From: Odobenus rosmarus divergens
Taxonomy: Eukaryota; Chordata; Mammalia; Carnivora; Odobenidae
Length of the DNA: 64,000 bases
Direction: 5' to 3'
Assembly: GCF_000321225.1 (NCBI RefSeq)
Contig: NW_004451517.1
Coordinates: 806,001 to 870,000 of the forward strand
Both the position numbers and the translations under genes were made by a program. Positions 10,311 to 21,700 of this stretch are shown here, one piece after another. Position 1 is the stretch's first letter, and each line of letters starts with the position of its first letter. Below the pieces are notes generated by a model. It saw only the letters and a list, made by a program, of their open reading frames with translations. It made no database searches and was not told the origin of the DNA.

Positions 10311-11399
10311 TAAAATACACACAACATAAAATTTGCTGTTTAATTCACTGGCATTAATTAAATTTGCAATGTTATGCAACCACCACTACTATTTCCAAAA
10401 TGTTTTCTTCACAAACAGAAACTGTGCCTGTTAAGCAATAAACCCCCATTCTCCCCTCCCCCCAGCCACTGATAACTGGAATCCACTTTTCCTCTCTATG
10501 AATTTGCCTACTCTAGGTGCTTCATATCAGTGGAATCATACAATATTTGTCCTTTGCATCTGGTTTATTTCACTCTGCATAATGGTTTCAGAATTCAGTT
10601 GCAATGCATCAGAATTCCATGCCTTTTAACGGCTGAGTAATATTCCACTTTATGTATGGACTATCTTTTGCTTATCCATTCATCTGTTGATGGCCACTAG
10701 GTTGTTTCCACCTTTTGGCTACTGTGAAGAATGCTGCAGTGAATATTGATGGACAAGTATTTGTTTGAGCCCCTGTTTTCATTTTTGGGGGGCACACACC
10801 TACTTAGAAGTGGAACTTCTGGGTCATATGGTAACTCCATGTTTAACTTTTTGAGGAAACACCAAACTTTTCTGTAGTGGCTGTGCTACCGGCATTCCCA
10901 GCAGCAAGGCGCCAAAGATCCAATTTATTCACATCCTCATCAACGTTTGCTATTTTTCTTTCTAAAATATGCGTATCATAGTCATTCTCGTGGGTATGAA
11001 ATGGTGCCTTGTGATGGTTTTGATTTGCATTTCCCTTATGACTAATGATATTGAGATTATTTTCAGGTGTTTATTGGCCATTTGTCCATCTTCTTTGGAG
11101 AAATGTTTATTACGTTGTCCTCTGCCCATTTTTTGATTCGGTTATTTGTCTTTTTTGATGTTGAGTTGTGGGAAGTCTTTGTATATTCTGGTTATAAAAC
11201 CCTTATCAGATACATGATTTGCAAATATTTTCTCTCATGCTGGAGGTTGCTATTTCAGTTTCTTGATATTGTCCTCTGACATGCAAATTTTGATTTTAAT
11301 AAATCCAATTTTTCTTTTGTTGTTCATGCTTTTGGTGTCATATCTAAGAATCCTTTGCAGAATCCAAGGTTCAAGGTTATTTTAAAGAACTAAATATTG
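10311..11399 (-). mobile_element. Old LINE-1 fragment (L1M type), antisense 3' UTR and ORF2 tail
   Basis: Read on the plus strand it gives the reverse complement of an L1 3' end. It starts TAAAATACACACAACATAAA, then CTACTCTAGGTGCTTCATAT, GGCTGAGTAATATTCCACTT, TTTTGATTTGCATTTCCCTT and TTATAAAACCCTTATCAGAT, ending near TTTTGGTGTCATATCTAAGA. Many small indels break the ORF2 frame. A SINE has inserted at its right-hand end. Confidence 0.92.
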
Positions 11400-11578
11400 A
11401 GGCACTTGGGTGGCTCAGTCAGTTAAGCGTCTGACCCTGGTTGTGGCTCAGGTCATGATCTCATGGGTCATGTGATCAAGTCTCCGAGCATCGGGCTCCC
11501 CACTTAGCGGGGAATCTGCCCCTCCCCTCATGCTCTCTCCTTCTTTCTCTCTAAAATAAATAAATATTTTAAAAAAAT
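11400..11578 (+). mobile_element. Can-SINE (older subtype), plus strand
   Basis: Head GGCACTTGGGTGGCTCAGTC with an extra GACCCTGGTTGTGGCTCAGG segment typical of an older Can-SINE subtype. It ends in AAATAAATATTTTAAAAAAA. The 12-bp target-site duplication AACTAAATATTG at 11388-11399 and 11579-11590 is perfect. Confidence 0.95.
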
Positions 11579-11705
11579 AACTAAATATTGCTTGTCTCTC
11601 AAGCTCTATTATAAATTTCCTGTGAATGAAGGTGGGGAGTCCCTTATGCGCTAGTCTACCCAGTAGACTGAGTTGGCTGCTCCGTCGGCAGACAAACAGA
11701 TCTAA

Positions 11706-11734
11706 TTTGGCTTATTTATTTATTTATTTATTTA
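11706..11734 (+). repeat. (TTTA)n microsatellite
   Basis: About seven TTTA/TTAT units. It may be the remnant tail of a minus-strand SINE. Confidence 0.8.
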
Positions 11735-11789
11735 GCCAGTTTAGCAAACTTTTCCATCCTCCTTCTCTGGTCGCTGCCCTCTGCTCATA

Positions 11790-12080
11790 GGGGCCTCTCC
11801 TAAGATTCTGGCTGGCCAATCACAATAGCCGATGTCCCTGGCATTAGTAATTGGTCTGAGCGGTTGCCATGGAAGCCACGTTGGACCAATGAGACCTTCT
11901 TTGGGACCGATAGGCGCTTGTTGGGAGGAGGAATTCTGTGGACATTGGAGCAGGCAAGCTGGAATTATGGGCAGCTGTGTTCTTCACCGAAAAAGTCCCA
12001 TTTGCTGGAGGCAAGAATGAGGCAGAGAGGCCCAGCGGGCTGAGACCAGCAGAGCTGGAGATGGGCCCCTGGAGATGGGC
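11790..12080 (+). repeat. Old interspersed repeat with paired CCAAT motifs, family uncertain
   Basis: GGCTGGCCAATCACAATAGC, GTAATTGGTCTGAGCGGTTG and GGACCAATGAGACCTTCTTT follow the order of a widespread ancient mammalian repeat. The reverse version of the same family appears at 63625-64000. The GGTTGCCATGGAAGC segment at about 11861 resembles an RFX X-box, but the CCAAT and X-box likeness probably comes from the repeat itself. Confidence 0.55.
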
Positions 12081-12567
12081 CGCTGGAGGGAGAATCATGG
12101 GGTGGGGAGTTCCCCACTCCCTCCCGGGGACCCTGATTCCTTCAGCGTGTCCTTGTACCTTGTGAGCAGGTCCCAGGGCCCCTCCAGCGACACAAGCTAC
12201 TCCAGTCCCTTTCTCCTGTGGTTCTTTAGGGGTGGATTTTGATCACCTGCAAATGAAACCACCCTGATGTATCAGCAACTGAATGCATGTCAGTCCCATG
12301 CCTTTCCTCTTCTGTATCCTCGGCCCACCTGCCCTGCCCCTCCCCCCAGCCCTCTAGGGAACGAGGGCCGATTCCTCTTGTGGACCCTTATGTTAGCCAC
12401 ACCACCACGCACCACGGAGGTCCACCATTCTGCGTACAGCTCTCTCCCCCTGGACCGTGGGCTTTCTGAGGGCAGCGCAGTGTCTCCCGCAGCACGAGCT
12501 CCTGCTCATAGCCTGGCGTCAGCGCCTCGTGGGACCTCACTAGGTACCAGCAGAATGTCGGAACCGA
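12081..12567. other. Unassigned GC-rich stretch
   Basis: No gene. The longest frame (12267-12752) runs into the following SINE and has no domain. L2-like phrases (GGTCCACCATTCTGCGTACA region) are too weak to call. Confidence 0.45.
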
Positions 12568-12781
12568 GGGGCGCCTGGGTGGCTCAGATGGTTGAGCGTC
12601 TGCCTTCAGCTCAGGTCATGATCCCGGGGTCCTGGGATCGAGCCCCACATCGGGCTCCTGGCTCAGTGGGGAGCCTGCTTCTCCCTCTGCCTCTCTCCCT
12701 GCTCATGCTCTCTCTCTCTCTCTGTATCTCTGTGTCTCAAATGAATAAATAAAATCTTTAAAAAAAAGAAAAAAAGAAAAA
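12568..12781 (+). mobile_element. Can-SINE, plus strand
   Basis: Head GGGGCGCCTGGGTGGCTCAG, body GAGCCCCACATCGGGCTCCT, tail AAATGAATAAATAAAATCTT. Target-site duplication AGAATGTCGGAACCG/AGAATGTCCGAACCG at 12552-12566 and 12782-12796. Confidence 0.96.
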
Positions 12782-12994
12782 AGAATGTCCGAACCGGGGC
12801 TCACAAGCAGACAGGCCGACCCTGGGCCCTGCTACTTACTTGTCGAATGAGCTCTGGTCAGGTAAAAAATAGGTTGAGGATAACTGGCAATTCCTTCCTG
12901 AGGCTGTGAGGGGTTTAGTGAGTGTTTTTAGAAGAATGAGTGCTCGGAGATCCCTCCCTGGGGGGCCAGCAGCCAGCAGAGTGAAAACACAGCT

Positions 12995-13150
12995 TCTGCC
13001 ATCAACACAAATCGCAGCTCGGCATGTGATTTATTAGCTGTGTGACCCCGATCCCAATCCACCTGCTCTGTGCCTCAATCTCTTCTTCTCTAGGACGTGG
13101 ACTAATAATTGTGGGCGTCTCCTCAGGTCCAGGGAAGAGCAATGAGATGT
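12995..13150 (+). repeat. MIR, plus strand
   Basis: ATTAGCTGTGTGACCCCGAT, CTCTGTGCCTCAATCTCTTC and GGACTAATAATTGTGGGCGT preserve the MIR core order. A weaker MIR-like piece precedes it at about 12800-12920. Confidence 0.75.
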
Positions 13151-13800
13151 TTCAGGCAGAGGTGGTTTGACTGCAAGCTTGCGGCCCCTCGATCACACAG
13201 GCCCCTCCAGGCCCTGGGCAGGGCCCCTGCAAAGTCTTCTCACAGGCCTGTTTTCATAAAATCTGCAAAAGTTTAATGATCTCTTTGCAGTCTCTTAAAG
13301 CCACAACAGCTTTGCATTCCGAGTGCCCTCTCAACACATCCCTGTATCAGGTGGATCTTCATCGGATGCACTTAGTTAGAGTTTGGTGAGCTCAGCCTAA
13401 AGTGGTCCAGCGCAGGGAGAGGGCGAGGGGAGCCAGGCACTTGGGGCGCAGAATGAAGCAGGACCCTGAGAGCGAGCACCCCTGAGGTCCACCACAGCGC
13501 ACCCTACCTTCCTTCCTCCCTTGATTATCTTTCCTTTTATTACATTGAGAAATAGAGTCACCGACAATGAAACTTCTCATGATCTCTGTTGTCACTTTCC
13601 CTCCTTCCCGAGTCCAAGTTTATTATAAGGGCTAGAGCTTCACAAAGGGAAAGAGAAGAAAAGGCCACTTTTCCTCGCCTCTAAATGGCTGCATTTAGCA
13701 CGTATGTAATTACAGCAACCTTCAAATAAAGAAATCGCTTAGTGCTCTCCAAGAAATCCCAAGGATCCTAATACTCTCATCTCACCGGGCAAGCTGAGTT
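13151..13800. other. Unassigned non-coding stretch
   Basis: No repeat family or gene recognised. Frames are short. Confidence 0.45.
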
Positions 13801-14330
13801 AAAAAAAAAAAAAAAATCAGTAGGAATCCAAAACTTTCATGTGAAGTTTTAGTTTGACTTGAAACATTTAATTTATTTAAAAATAGAAATGTAAATGCAA
13901 TCTGTATGTTTTCCTCCCCATCAGGAGCTCTCTCTTCTGCTCTGACTAACTCATTAACAAATTAACATGTTGTGATCGTGCTGTGAAAAGTTACAACATA
14001 ATTGTTACAGCCCCGGTCCTGAGGCTCCAGAGCTGTGCTTCCCAAACTCTTTTATAGAGTACAAATTAGATGCTTTTCATATATGCTATCTAATTTTAAT
14101 TAAAATTTGCCCTAAAGCTATCCTTAACAGCTTTGAAGTTGCTGGAGTTTTGTCATCCTGGGGTGCTGAATATTTGCTGTTGATAATGTCAAATTCTGTA
14201 CCCATGGAAACAATTTCCCGAATGCTTCTGCCTAGGACAAGCTCAAATCTACTGGAGTTTTGATTTCAATTGGTTCAAGAAGTATTAGCTGTTGAGAGAA
14301 GGGGAGAAGGGGTCTTCCTCTGTGGGCAAA
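13801..14330. other. AT-rich repeat-poor stretch, candidate conserved non-coding element
   Basis: After an A-run at 13801-13816 the sequence has no recognisable transposon. It carries clustered TAAT/ATTA cores, such as ACTCATTAACAAATTAACAT and a TCTAATTTTAATTAAAATTT stretch, with balanced AT-rich composition and no coding frame. This looks like many vertebrate developmental enhancers, but conservation cannot be judged from one sequence. Confidence 0.3.
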
Positions 14331-15345
14331 ATTGATATTTGGAGATTGTAATTGGAGAATGATTAGCAGAGGTCTCTGATCTCGGGGAAGCCTCAGCCTC
14401 TTAGAATGTTTATGTTTTCTTCACGTCTATATAGTGAAGATCGTCGCAATCCTGAGTCCTCCTGAAATGGCCAAGTCACTTGTGACCTAGAAATTTGGGA
14501 AGGTGAAGAAAACCATCTTTCTGAAAGCAATACAGTTAATGGCACCTGAGCTTAGCCCCATGAACAACTCATGCTGGGAAGATTTTTCTTTTTTCAAGTC
14601 AGCACTCTTTAAAAGTTATGGGGAAGAGGTTATCAAGTCCTGAGGTTCTTGAGGTACTTCTAGGAAAGGTGTTGCTACTCCAGAGCCAGTGTTGGAGGTT
14701 CTCATGAAAATTTCTTTGAGAAGGCCTTGGGAATCTTTTGGGGTCATATTCCCTGCCCTCATTTCCCCGGGGGGGATGGTATCATTGGGAGGAAAGTCAT
14801 GAATGCTCCCCCCATGCAGGGGTCCTGGATTCTAATGCATGGACTCAACTCTTCCCAGATAAGGCACCCCAAGACGGAGGTGGAGACCATGCAGGCCAGC
14901 TGGGCTGGAGGCTGTATTTCTGCTCTGGTTGGGGGACGTGGTGTGACCATAGCCCTTCCTTTCTCGGACATTGTAGAGGCATTCACAATGACCCTGCAGG
15001 CATCAGATGAAAAGTTCTCTAAAGGCAGTGAACACTGTTGTCCTTATTGCACGCACCACGAGTGACCCCAAGGCCGCAACACCTGCTGTAAATAGCAGGG
15101 GAATATGAGTTCCAAAGAGGTCTCTGAGAGGTGTTGCTCAGCAAGACAATGTGGAGGCCCTCAAACAGCTGGTCCCAAGGAGCCATCATATTCATCCACC
15201 CATGTCATTCATTCTTCATTCATTCTACACAGTCTTGTGGCTCCACGATGTCTCTTCTTCCATTAGCCAGAGTCAGCTCCCATTGCTGGCACCCCCTGAG
15301 CTCTGAGTGAATCTCGTTTACCCACTGACATATCACCCAGGACCT
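14331..15345. other. Unassigned non-coding stretch
   Basis: No gene or named repeat. The 112-codon frame at 14727-15065 overlaps frames in two other phases and lacks a recognisable motif. Confidence 0.45.
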
Positions 15346-15349
15346 CTTT

Positions 15350-15462
15350 CGTGCTGCAAAGGCCACATGAGCTGAATGGTTTAAACTGAGGCTGTATAGT
15401 CTGAACGCTTAAAATATTTACTATCTGATCGTTTACAGAAAGTCTCCCAACCGCCGAGGTTA
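15350..15462 (+). mobile_element. hAT-type DNA transposon fragment (copy 1 of a three-copy family)
   Basis: TTAAAATATTTACTATCTGA followed by TCGTTTACAGAAAGTC is the 3' end of the same element as at 19690-19985 and 47228-47632. Confidence 0.65.
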
Positions 15463-15465
15463 AAA

Positions 15466-15506
15466 GGCAAAAAAAAACCCAAAACAACAACAACAACAAC
15501 AATAAA
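15466..15506 (+). repeat. A-rich then (CAA)n microsatellite
   Basis: AAAAAAACCC is followed by about seven CAA units and then AATAAACAATT. Confidence 0.85.
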
Positions 15507-16255
15507 CAATTCAATCCCCTCAATCCACCAGGTGTCTGATTATTTTCTAGGACATAGAACTGGGGATTAGGAAAATCCCTCCATAGATGTCCGGAGGTGT
15601 GGGGGTGAGTGCCCAGAGGCAGTGTTAGGAAAAGACAAGATGCGAGGTAGCTGTCCATCAGCAACGGGGCGGGAGGACGTGGGGCAAGACAGGAGGTGAG
15701 AAGCTGGTTGTCAAATTGGTAGAAATGACAAAGAAGCTTTTTACAAGAAAACCCTCGTCTTCATTGCTTGTATTACGGCTGTGTTAGCCTCCTGCGTCTT
15801 GGGTGGTGGTTCCACAGCCCAGTGTAGACAATGAACAGACTGGATGCGGCGGGCACCCATGGGCACCCTGGGGGTAGTGGGCAGAGTGCACGGCCTTTCC
15901 CGGAACCCCAGTGAGACCTGGGGAGACACAGAGTCCCAGGGCCCCAAAAGCAGGTGGCTCCACTAACACAAGGCTGAGAAGAGATATCCTGCCTGCCACT
16001 CCTAGATCTCCCTTTTCGGGCTTCCTTCAAACACCCTCTCCCTCACCCACCCTGTGTGTTCACTTGGCTTTGTGGTTGTCGTCAGCTCTGGGGCCAACTC
16101 CCCCACTGGCGCTGCTCCCCAGAAAGATCTGCTCATCCAGGCCAGTTTTCCAGAGCGGATCTGGGAAAGGCTGTGTGCATCTTGACCACGGAGCTCGGAC
16201 ATCTCACTGTGCAGGTGGACTCTCCTTCGAAGAAGGGGGAGCGATGGGGGCTGGA
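15507..16255. other. Unassigned GC-rich stretch
   Basis: No gene recognised. Overlapping frames on both strands (15911-16435 plus, 16002-16364 minus) are composition-driven and contain no domain. Confidence 0.45.
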
Positions 16256-16259
16256 GAAT

Positions 16260-16420
16260 ATCTGAGACTTGAAGGCAGAAGACCTGGATCCAAGTCCTGG
16301 CTCTGCCACGTGCCAGCCGGGGGATGTTGGACAAGTCCTTGCACCTCTCCGAGGCGTCGCCCATCCATTGCTTCCTGCTTTACACCGTTCATGTGGTCAT
16401 CTCCTAAGAACGGGTGCGAA
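16260..16420 (+). repeat. MIR, plus strand
   Basis: GGATCCAAGTCCTGGCTCTG, CCACGTGCCAGCCGGGGGAT, GACAAGTCCTTGCACCTCTC. This is the MIR core (gain of detail, then 'tgtgacct...caagtc...cacctctc'). Confidence 0.75.
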
Positions 16421-16960
16421 CCACGTGACTCTTAACAAGAATTAGCGGACTCCTGGGGGAGAGTGATGGGCGTGTGTGGGCGGAGGCTGGGACTCTCCTG
16501 TTGGGGCTGTGGGGGACGCAAGTGCACCCCCAAACCCGGCTCCTGTCCCACCAGTAGGTCTGCTCGGCCCATGCCCTTCCGCCATCTCCCTCATCCATTT
16601 CACCCAAGAAGGATGGGACATCGAAGCCGACTCTGCTGGTAAATTTTCTGAAGGGAGAAGATACTTGTTTTTAGAATTTTGAAACAGTGTCCCTGCAATG
16701 CTTTTATAATAAGTGGGAGGAAACACTAAAAAAGCCCCCAGAACGTCATGTGTGAACTTCCGCTGATTTTGCAAGCTTGTTCTTTCCTTCCTTCCTCCAA
16801 ATGCCATCTCCCTCACCTGCCCTGCGTTTTTAGATCACACCACTGGCCGTTAAGTCAGAAAGGTCAAATGTCACCAACTCAGAGAGCCTTGGGCAAACTC
16901 CCAAATCAAGGGGGTCCCTCTCACCCCCTCAACACTCCATAAATCTCTCTGCTTCATTTC
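16421..16960. other. Unassigned non-coding stretch
   Basis: No gene or named repeat recognised. Confidence 0.4.
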
Positions 16961-16964
16961 CTCC

Positions 16965-17145
16965 AGAGCCCTGCTGGCCAGGAGAACTCAGAGGATGTGG
17001 CCACCCATCTCCCCAGCTTGACAGTCGGCTGCACGACGGTGGGGCTCTGGGCTTGTGTCTTGTGTTTCCATCCACCCGGCATCGGCCCAGTGCTTGGCAC
17101 ACAGGAGGGCTCAGCATGTATTTGTTGACTGAACGAAGGCATGAT
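16965..17145 (+). repeat. L2 3'-end fragment, plus strand
   Basis: CAGTGCTTGGCACACAGGAG, GGCTCAGCATGTATTTGTTG and ACTGAACGAA form the L2 3' terminal signature. Confidence 0.7.
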
Positions 17146-18080
17146 GGGGCAATCTGGAACAAGGATGTCCCCACTCTCGGAATATCACAGTTTCTCAGCT
17201 GCTCAACATGGAGCACAGAGTGCAATTGAAGTCTATTTGTTGCCTCCTAGATTGTTTTTGAGGTTTTCCATAAGGAAAATCAAATCCGTGTGTTTCTGTC
17301 TCCTCCCATGGCTGTGGATCTGGGGGAGGTAGACTCTCACGTGTTTTTGTTTTTTCTCTTCTGAGAATCAGGACGTTCACCTCCACCGAAAGTGAATGTG
17401 GCTAAGCCCCTCCCACCCCGAACATCAGATGTCATTGGCACCTGGGCTCCTGGGAGGTCAAAAGCGAACGCCCTGGGCAGCCTCACCTGATGGCCCCCAT
17501 CCATCACCCCTCCCTGGGCGGTGGGGAAGGGAGACAAGCCGGAGGACCAGCCCAGCTGGGAGGCCCTTCGGGGGGGTTGGGGCACACACACGGCCACTGA
17601 CTTGAAAGCTGGCGAGGATTGTCTGTCAGCCGAGAGATAAATATTTCACAATGAGCACTTAAAAGGAAGGGGGCAGGAGGCTGGCTGACCACCCCACCGT
17701 TCCCTCCAACTTTCATGTTCCCTACCCTGTAATTAGCGGTGTCGACATTTGAATGACACACGTCTTTAAAGGGCGCTGCCAGCATGAACATGTTGGTTCT
17801 TTGGAACTACGTTGTGAATCAGTAATTATGCCTTCCAGCCCCTTCTCTCTCTGGATGCCGCTCTGTAAGTGGGCAAGTCAGCAGGGAGAAAGGACTGTTA
17901 GAAAAATTCCCACTGTTAACTGCCTTCCTTGGGTGCAGAAATGAGGACACGCAGGGACCTCCCCTGTTTTATTTTGCATGGGATGATGTGTCAGGCTGTT
18001 GAACTTGCCAGAAATGGAGCGTCTGGAAAAGGCAGGTACAACCACATCTGCTGGATGTTATACATCCAGCAGAACTGGAA
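17146..18080. other. Unassigned non-coding stretch
   Basis: Mixed GC-rich (17400-17600) and AT-rich sequence. No gene and no named repeat. Confidence 0.45.
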
Positions 18081-18084
18081 GGTA

Positions 18085-18305
18085 TCAGTAATAATAACAA
18101 TAATCCCTAACATGTATCCCAGGCTTACAGGAATCCGGATGAATTACAGGCTCTAAGCTGAAGGCTCTTCAGGATATAAGCGAAGCCTATGGTTTAAATG
18201 TGATTTCTCATTTCTTCTTCCCCAAAGTCTTATGAGATGGGCACAGTTACTATCTCCGTTCTATAGTTGAAAAAACTGAGCCAAATTGCTAGGAATTGCT
18301 AGAGT
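18085..18305 (-). repeat. MIR, minus strand
   Basis: AATAATCCCTAACATGTATC, TTATGAGATGGGCACAGTTA, CTATAGTTGAAAAAACTGAG and CTGAGCCAAATTGC appear in reverse-complement MIR order. Confidence 0.75.
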
Positions 18306-18404
18306 TGAGAGCTCTTTAAGGAGAGAGACTGGAAAACCCAATTTCCCTCTTACAGTTGTCTGACGCAATCATTCCTAAAATCTGGAATTTCACTGCAGTA
18401 AAAC

Positions 18405-18503
18405 TTCAAAAAAAAAAAAAAATGCGTGGGTTGACTAGGATGACCAGCTCCCGGCAATACCTTTGCCAGGTATAAGCATTTATTTAAAAAAAAAAAAAAA
18501 AGG
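18405..18503. repeat. Two A-runs flanking a short segment
   Basis: A-runs at about 18408-18422 and 18485-18500. No SINE body lies between them. Confidence 0.6.
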
Positions 18504-18744
18504 CTGTCATCTGCTAGTATCTCTTCATGAAAGATATTTTTGCAAGAACAAATAGAAAAGAAAATCTCAGAAAAAGATTTCTTCACATCAATCACATTTC
18601 ATGCCATAAAAAAACTCACTCTGGTATCTTTTTTTCTTTCTTTCTTGTTTTGCAAAGGGTTAGTGGGCCTCCCATCCCAGGCTCACCATTGTTTGAAGAC
18701 TTATTCAGGATCCCTGATCCTCAGTGCTGGATCTCCATCAGAGC

Positions 18745-18951
18745 GAGAGTGGGGGCGATTTTGCCCCCAAGGGGACGTTTGGGGGTGCCTGGAAACATTT
18801 CTTTATTTTGCAACCTTGGGGAGTTTGGCCACTGGCATCTAGGAAGGTAGAGGCAAGGGATGGTGCTAACATCCTACAGTGCCTGGGACGGCCCCTCACA
18901 CGGAGAAGCATCCTGCTCCTAATGTCGGTAGCTCTGAGTTGGGAAACTCTG
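18745..18951 (+). mobile_element. MER20, plus strand
   Basis: GAGAGTGGGGGCGATTTTGC, CCCCCAAGGGGACGTTTGGG, CATCCTACAGTGCCTGGGAC and a GAGTTGGGAAACTCTGGG end match MER20 order. Confidence 0.88.
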
Positions 18952-19380
18952 GGGTGCAGGGCTCTACTGGGCGGCAGGGGCATTGTTCACCAACACTCCA
19001 TGGATGCACAGGAGAGACAATGAAGTCTGTGGCCAGAAAAAGATGAGGGTGCTCTGCCTTGTGCACCTCCCCTGTGAGGTCAGGGGGGACTGTGGCATGT
19101 TGGGTACCCCAACTCATTAACTTCCCGCAGGTGAATTACTTTCCAATCATCTGGGAAATCTCGCTCATTGCCCAGCAACATGAACTTGGAACAAGACTTT
19201 TCTGAGGTTGATTTTATTTCTTCTCGCCAGTTTGGTCCGTCCTGTGGGCCAGCCTCCCTAGTTAGACAGTCTCTCGGCATGGAACAGAGCGGTTGTCCGT
19301 GGCTGAGCCAAGTTATTTCAGTCTGCAGTGTGGAGTGCTGTGTACACACCCCGACAAAGGACATCAAACAGATCTGTGAA
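18952..19380. other. Unassigned non-coding stretch
   Basis: No gene or repeat family recognised. Confidence 0.45.
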
Positions 19381-19560
19381 CCGTGGTTGTGATGGGCGCT
19401 AATTAGCATTTCATAACATTCAGCAGGGGAGAAAAAGCAATGACACTTTAGAGCAAATAAAACCCATATGCAAATTTAATATTTTTTCTGACAAGTTAGT
19501 CTCTAACCATTAACTCCCCCCTTGTGTAATTTATTCCTTCAACGACGAGTTGTCAAATTC
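19381..19560. promoter_or_regulatory. Candidate enhancer-like stretch with homeodomain palindrome and octamer
   Basis: A perfect palindrome GCTAATTAGC (19398-19407), a typical paired-type or LIM homeodomain dimer site, lies 60 bp from a perfect octamer ATGCAAAT (19468-19475), the POU-factor site. The surrounding 180 bp contain no transposon that I recognise. The motifs are seen; function is inferred, and such motifs also occur by chance. Confidence 0.3.
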
Positions 19561-19689
19561 TACACCACACCCTCTGCAAGGCTTCTCTCACTGGGAATTC
19601 ACTGGTTAAAAGTTACAGTGACATCTGGATCTGGGTCCTCCCTGATGACAGCCCACCACCACAGGAGGCCCATCACCTGCTTTTTTGGA

Positions 19690-19985
19690 CAGTCTACAAG
19701 CTAAGAAAGGGTTTCATAGTTTTAAATGGCCTGGGGGGATCAAAAGAAGAACAGTGTTTTGTGACAGTCAAAAATGATATGAAATTCAAATTTCAGTGTC
19801 CACAAATAAAGTTTTATTGGAACAGAACCACACTTGATTGTTTATGTTTTGTCTATGACTATTTTCACGCTACAGTGAAGAGTTGAACAGAGTTGAGCAA
19901 TTGTGACAGAAACCATATGGAAAGCCTACAAAGCATACAATATTTATCATCTGGCTCTTTACCAAAAAAAAAAAAAAAAAAAAAA
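19690..19985 (+). mobile_element. hAT-type DNA transposon remnant (copy 2, longest)
   Basis: ATGAAATTCAAATTTCAGTG, TCCACAAATAAAGTTTTATT, GGAACAGAACCACACTTGAT, GTCTATGACTATTTTCACGC and CAATATTTATCATCTGGCTC follow the order of a common non-autonomous element with GTCGGCAAAC-type ends. An A-run of about 23 (19963-19985) ends the recognisable part. Confidence 0.75.
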
Positions 19986-20635
19986 TTTGTTTTTTCAGAC
20001 CTCTGATCTAGGGGAAAACAGAAAGGTAGACCAGGGAGTTATAATTCTAAGAGAAGACTGCTTAATTAGAAAAAAGTACGTCATTCCATGGGAGCCTGGG
20101 ATGGAGGGGGAGGGGGGAAGGGGAACAGCTCCACCTGGAGGTCAGGAGGGAAGGCTTCCTGGAGGAAGTGGTAAGGAATTGAGATGGGAGAGATGAATAA
20201 AGTCATCCCCAGGATTGAGGGCCCCACAGTGTCAGTTTCCTTCATGTATTTCCCCAGCATTCATCTTCCTGCACCCCACACCATGGGAGATCTTTACTGG
20301 AGTGAGGAGAGGGAGAGAGAGAAAGAAAGGTTTTATGTGCTAACTCAGCACTCATTTCTCCCAAATCTACGTCTCTTGCTTGAGTTCTTCCTTTCCTTCT
20401 GGAGGCTGTTGGGAAGATGACTCTAGTTTCAACCAGACTTTCTCCAAAGTTTTTGTTTTCACATTCTTAAAAGTGACAGTCCTAAGGTGACCATCACGTT
20501 CATTCTAAACTCACCCTGACTTCTAGGAAGTGGCCTGGAATTTGGCCCTGAGCCAGTTCTTGCACTTCTTAAAAATTACCCACAATATCTAACATTTTAC
20601 TTGTTTTCACTAGATAGTGTCTGTGTCTTCCTAGA
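19986..20635. other. Unassigned non-coding stretch
   Basis: No gene or named repeat recognised. A short GA-rich run lies at about 20305-20330. Confidence 0.45.
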
Positions 20636-20639
20636 GAAG

Positions 20640-20715
20640 CTGATTCTTTGTACCCTGAGCACTTAGCTGAGTGCTTGGCTCACAGTGAGTGAACGTTAGG
20701 TGTCCGATGACTCGT
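20640..20715 (+). repeat. L2 3'-end fragment
   Basis: TACCCTGAGCACTTAGCTGA and GTGCTTGGCTCACAGTGAGT correspond to the L2 terminal region. Diverged. Confidence 0.55.
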
Positions 20716-20784
20716 ACTCCTATCGTCCATTCTGGTTTGTGGGCATTTAAGAATCTGGTCTGCCTTAGGACAACCATCTCCTGT

Positions 20785-21010
20785 CATTGGGACCTCTGGC
20801 ATCAGACAGACCTTGGCCATCCTGGCCACTTCTTAGCTGGATGTCATGTCACTTAGACATGCCCCTAAATCTCTCTGAACCTCTGATCTGCAAAGCTGAG
20901 ATCATAGTAGCATCGAACTCATTAGTTATGGTGAGAAAGAAGGGAGAAAATCAACAGAGAAGGCTAAGCCTAATGCCTGTCTCAGAAAGCCCTGGTAAAT
21001 GTTAGCTGGT
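20785..21010 (+). repeat. MIR, plus strand
   Basis: CTTCTTAGCTGGATGTCATG, TCTCTGAACCTCTGATCTGC and CCCTGGTAAATGTTAGCTGG bracket a near full-length MIR. Confidence 0.8.
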
Positions 21011-21700
21011 ATGGTTACCGGATGCGCCAGCCTTGTAGAAAGTACCTGCCCAGAGCAGATGGGCTCCCCCCCAAAAGAACATTACTCTGTGTCCTGTGGA
21101 CAAATGCTGCCATTTGTGTAAAAAGGTGGACAGAAGAATGTAAACCCGTATTTGCCGACATACACATAAAGTGTCTTTGAAAGAAAACTGTTAATACTGA
21201 TTGCCTCTGGGAGGGGAACTGGTTGGCTGGAGGACAGGACAGAATAGAGGTTTTTTTCCTCTCTAGCGCATCTGAACATTAAATAATTTGAAAATTACCT
21301 ATTCAAAAAAAGAAGATCGGTGTTTACGAGACAAGGCACCCTCTCAATTAAAAGGATTTGAAGACATGAAGCATGGGGTGACATAGCATTTGGGTTGGAG
21401 GTGAGGGACAGGACGTGAGAATTGCCAACAGAGCAGAAGGAAATGCCCAAGTGAAAGGTATCAGGTGCAGCTTTGGCATAAACTTCTGGACCCGTGAAGC
21501 AGCAATTAATTTCACGAGTAAATTAACTGGGAGCAAAACTGAGCTCAGTAAACACCCACCAGGCGGCTGACAGCCAAAGCTCTGCAATGACCTGCTGGAA
21601 AGGCAGGTGAGGGCGGGACTTTCCTGAAGACATCTGGAGGGGTCGTTCCCACAGCCCTGGTGAGAAACATCTTGAACACATTGGGGGACGAACCACTGGG
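21011..21700. other. Unassigned non-coding stretch
   Basis: No gene. The minus-strand frame at 21348-21752 (134 codons) has no recognisable motif and overlaps other frames. Confidence 0.4.

Noticed and set aside
11815..11925. CCAAT and X-box-like motifs suggesting an NF-Y/RFX promoter
   Set aside because: The CCAAT pair and spacing are part of an old interspersed repeat found again in reverse at 63625-64000, so the layout is inherited from the repeat.
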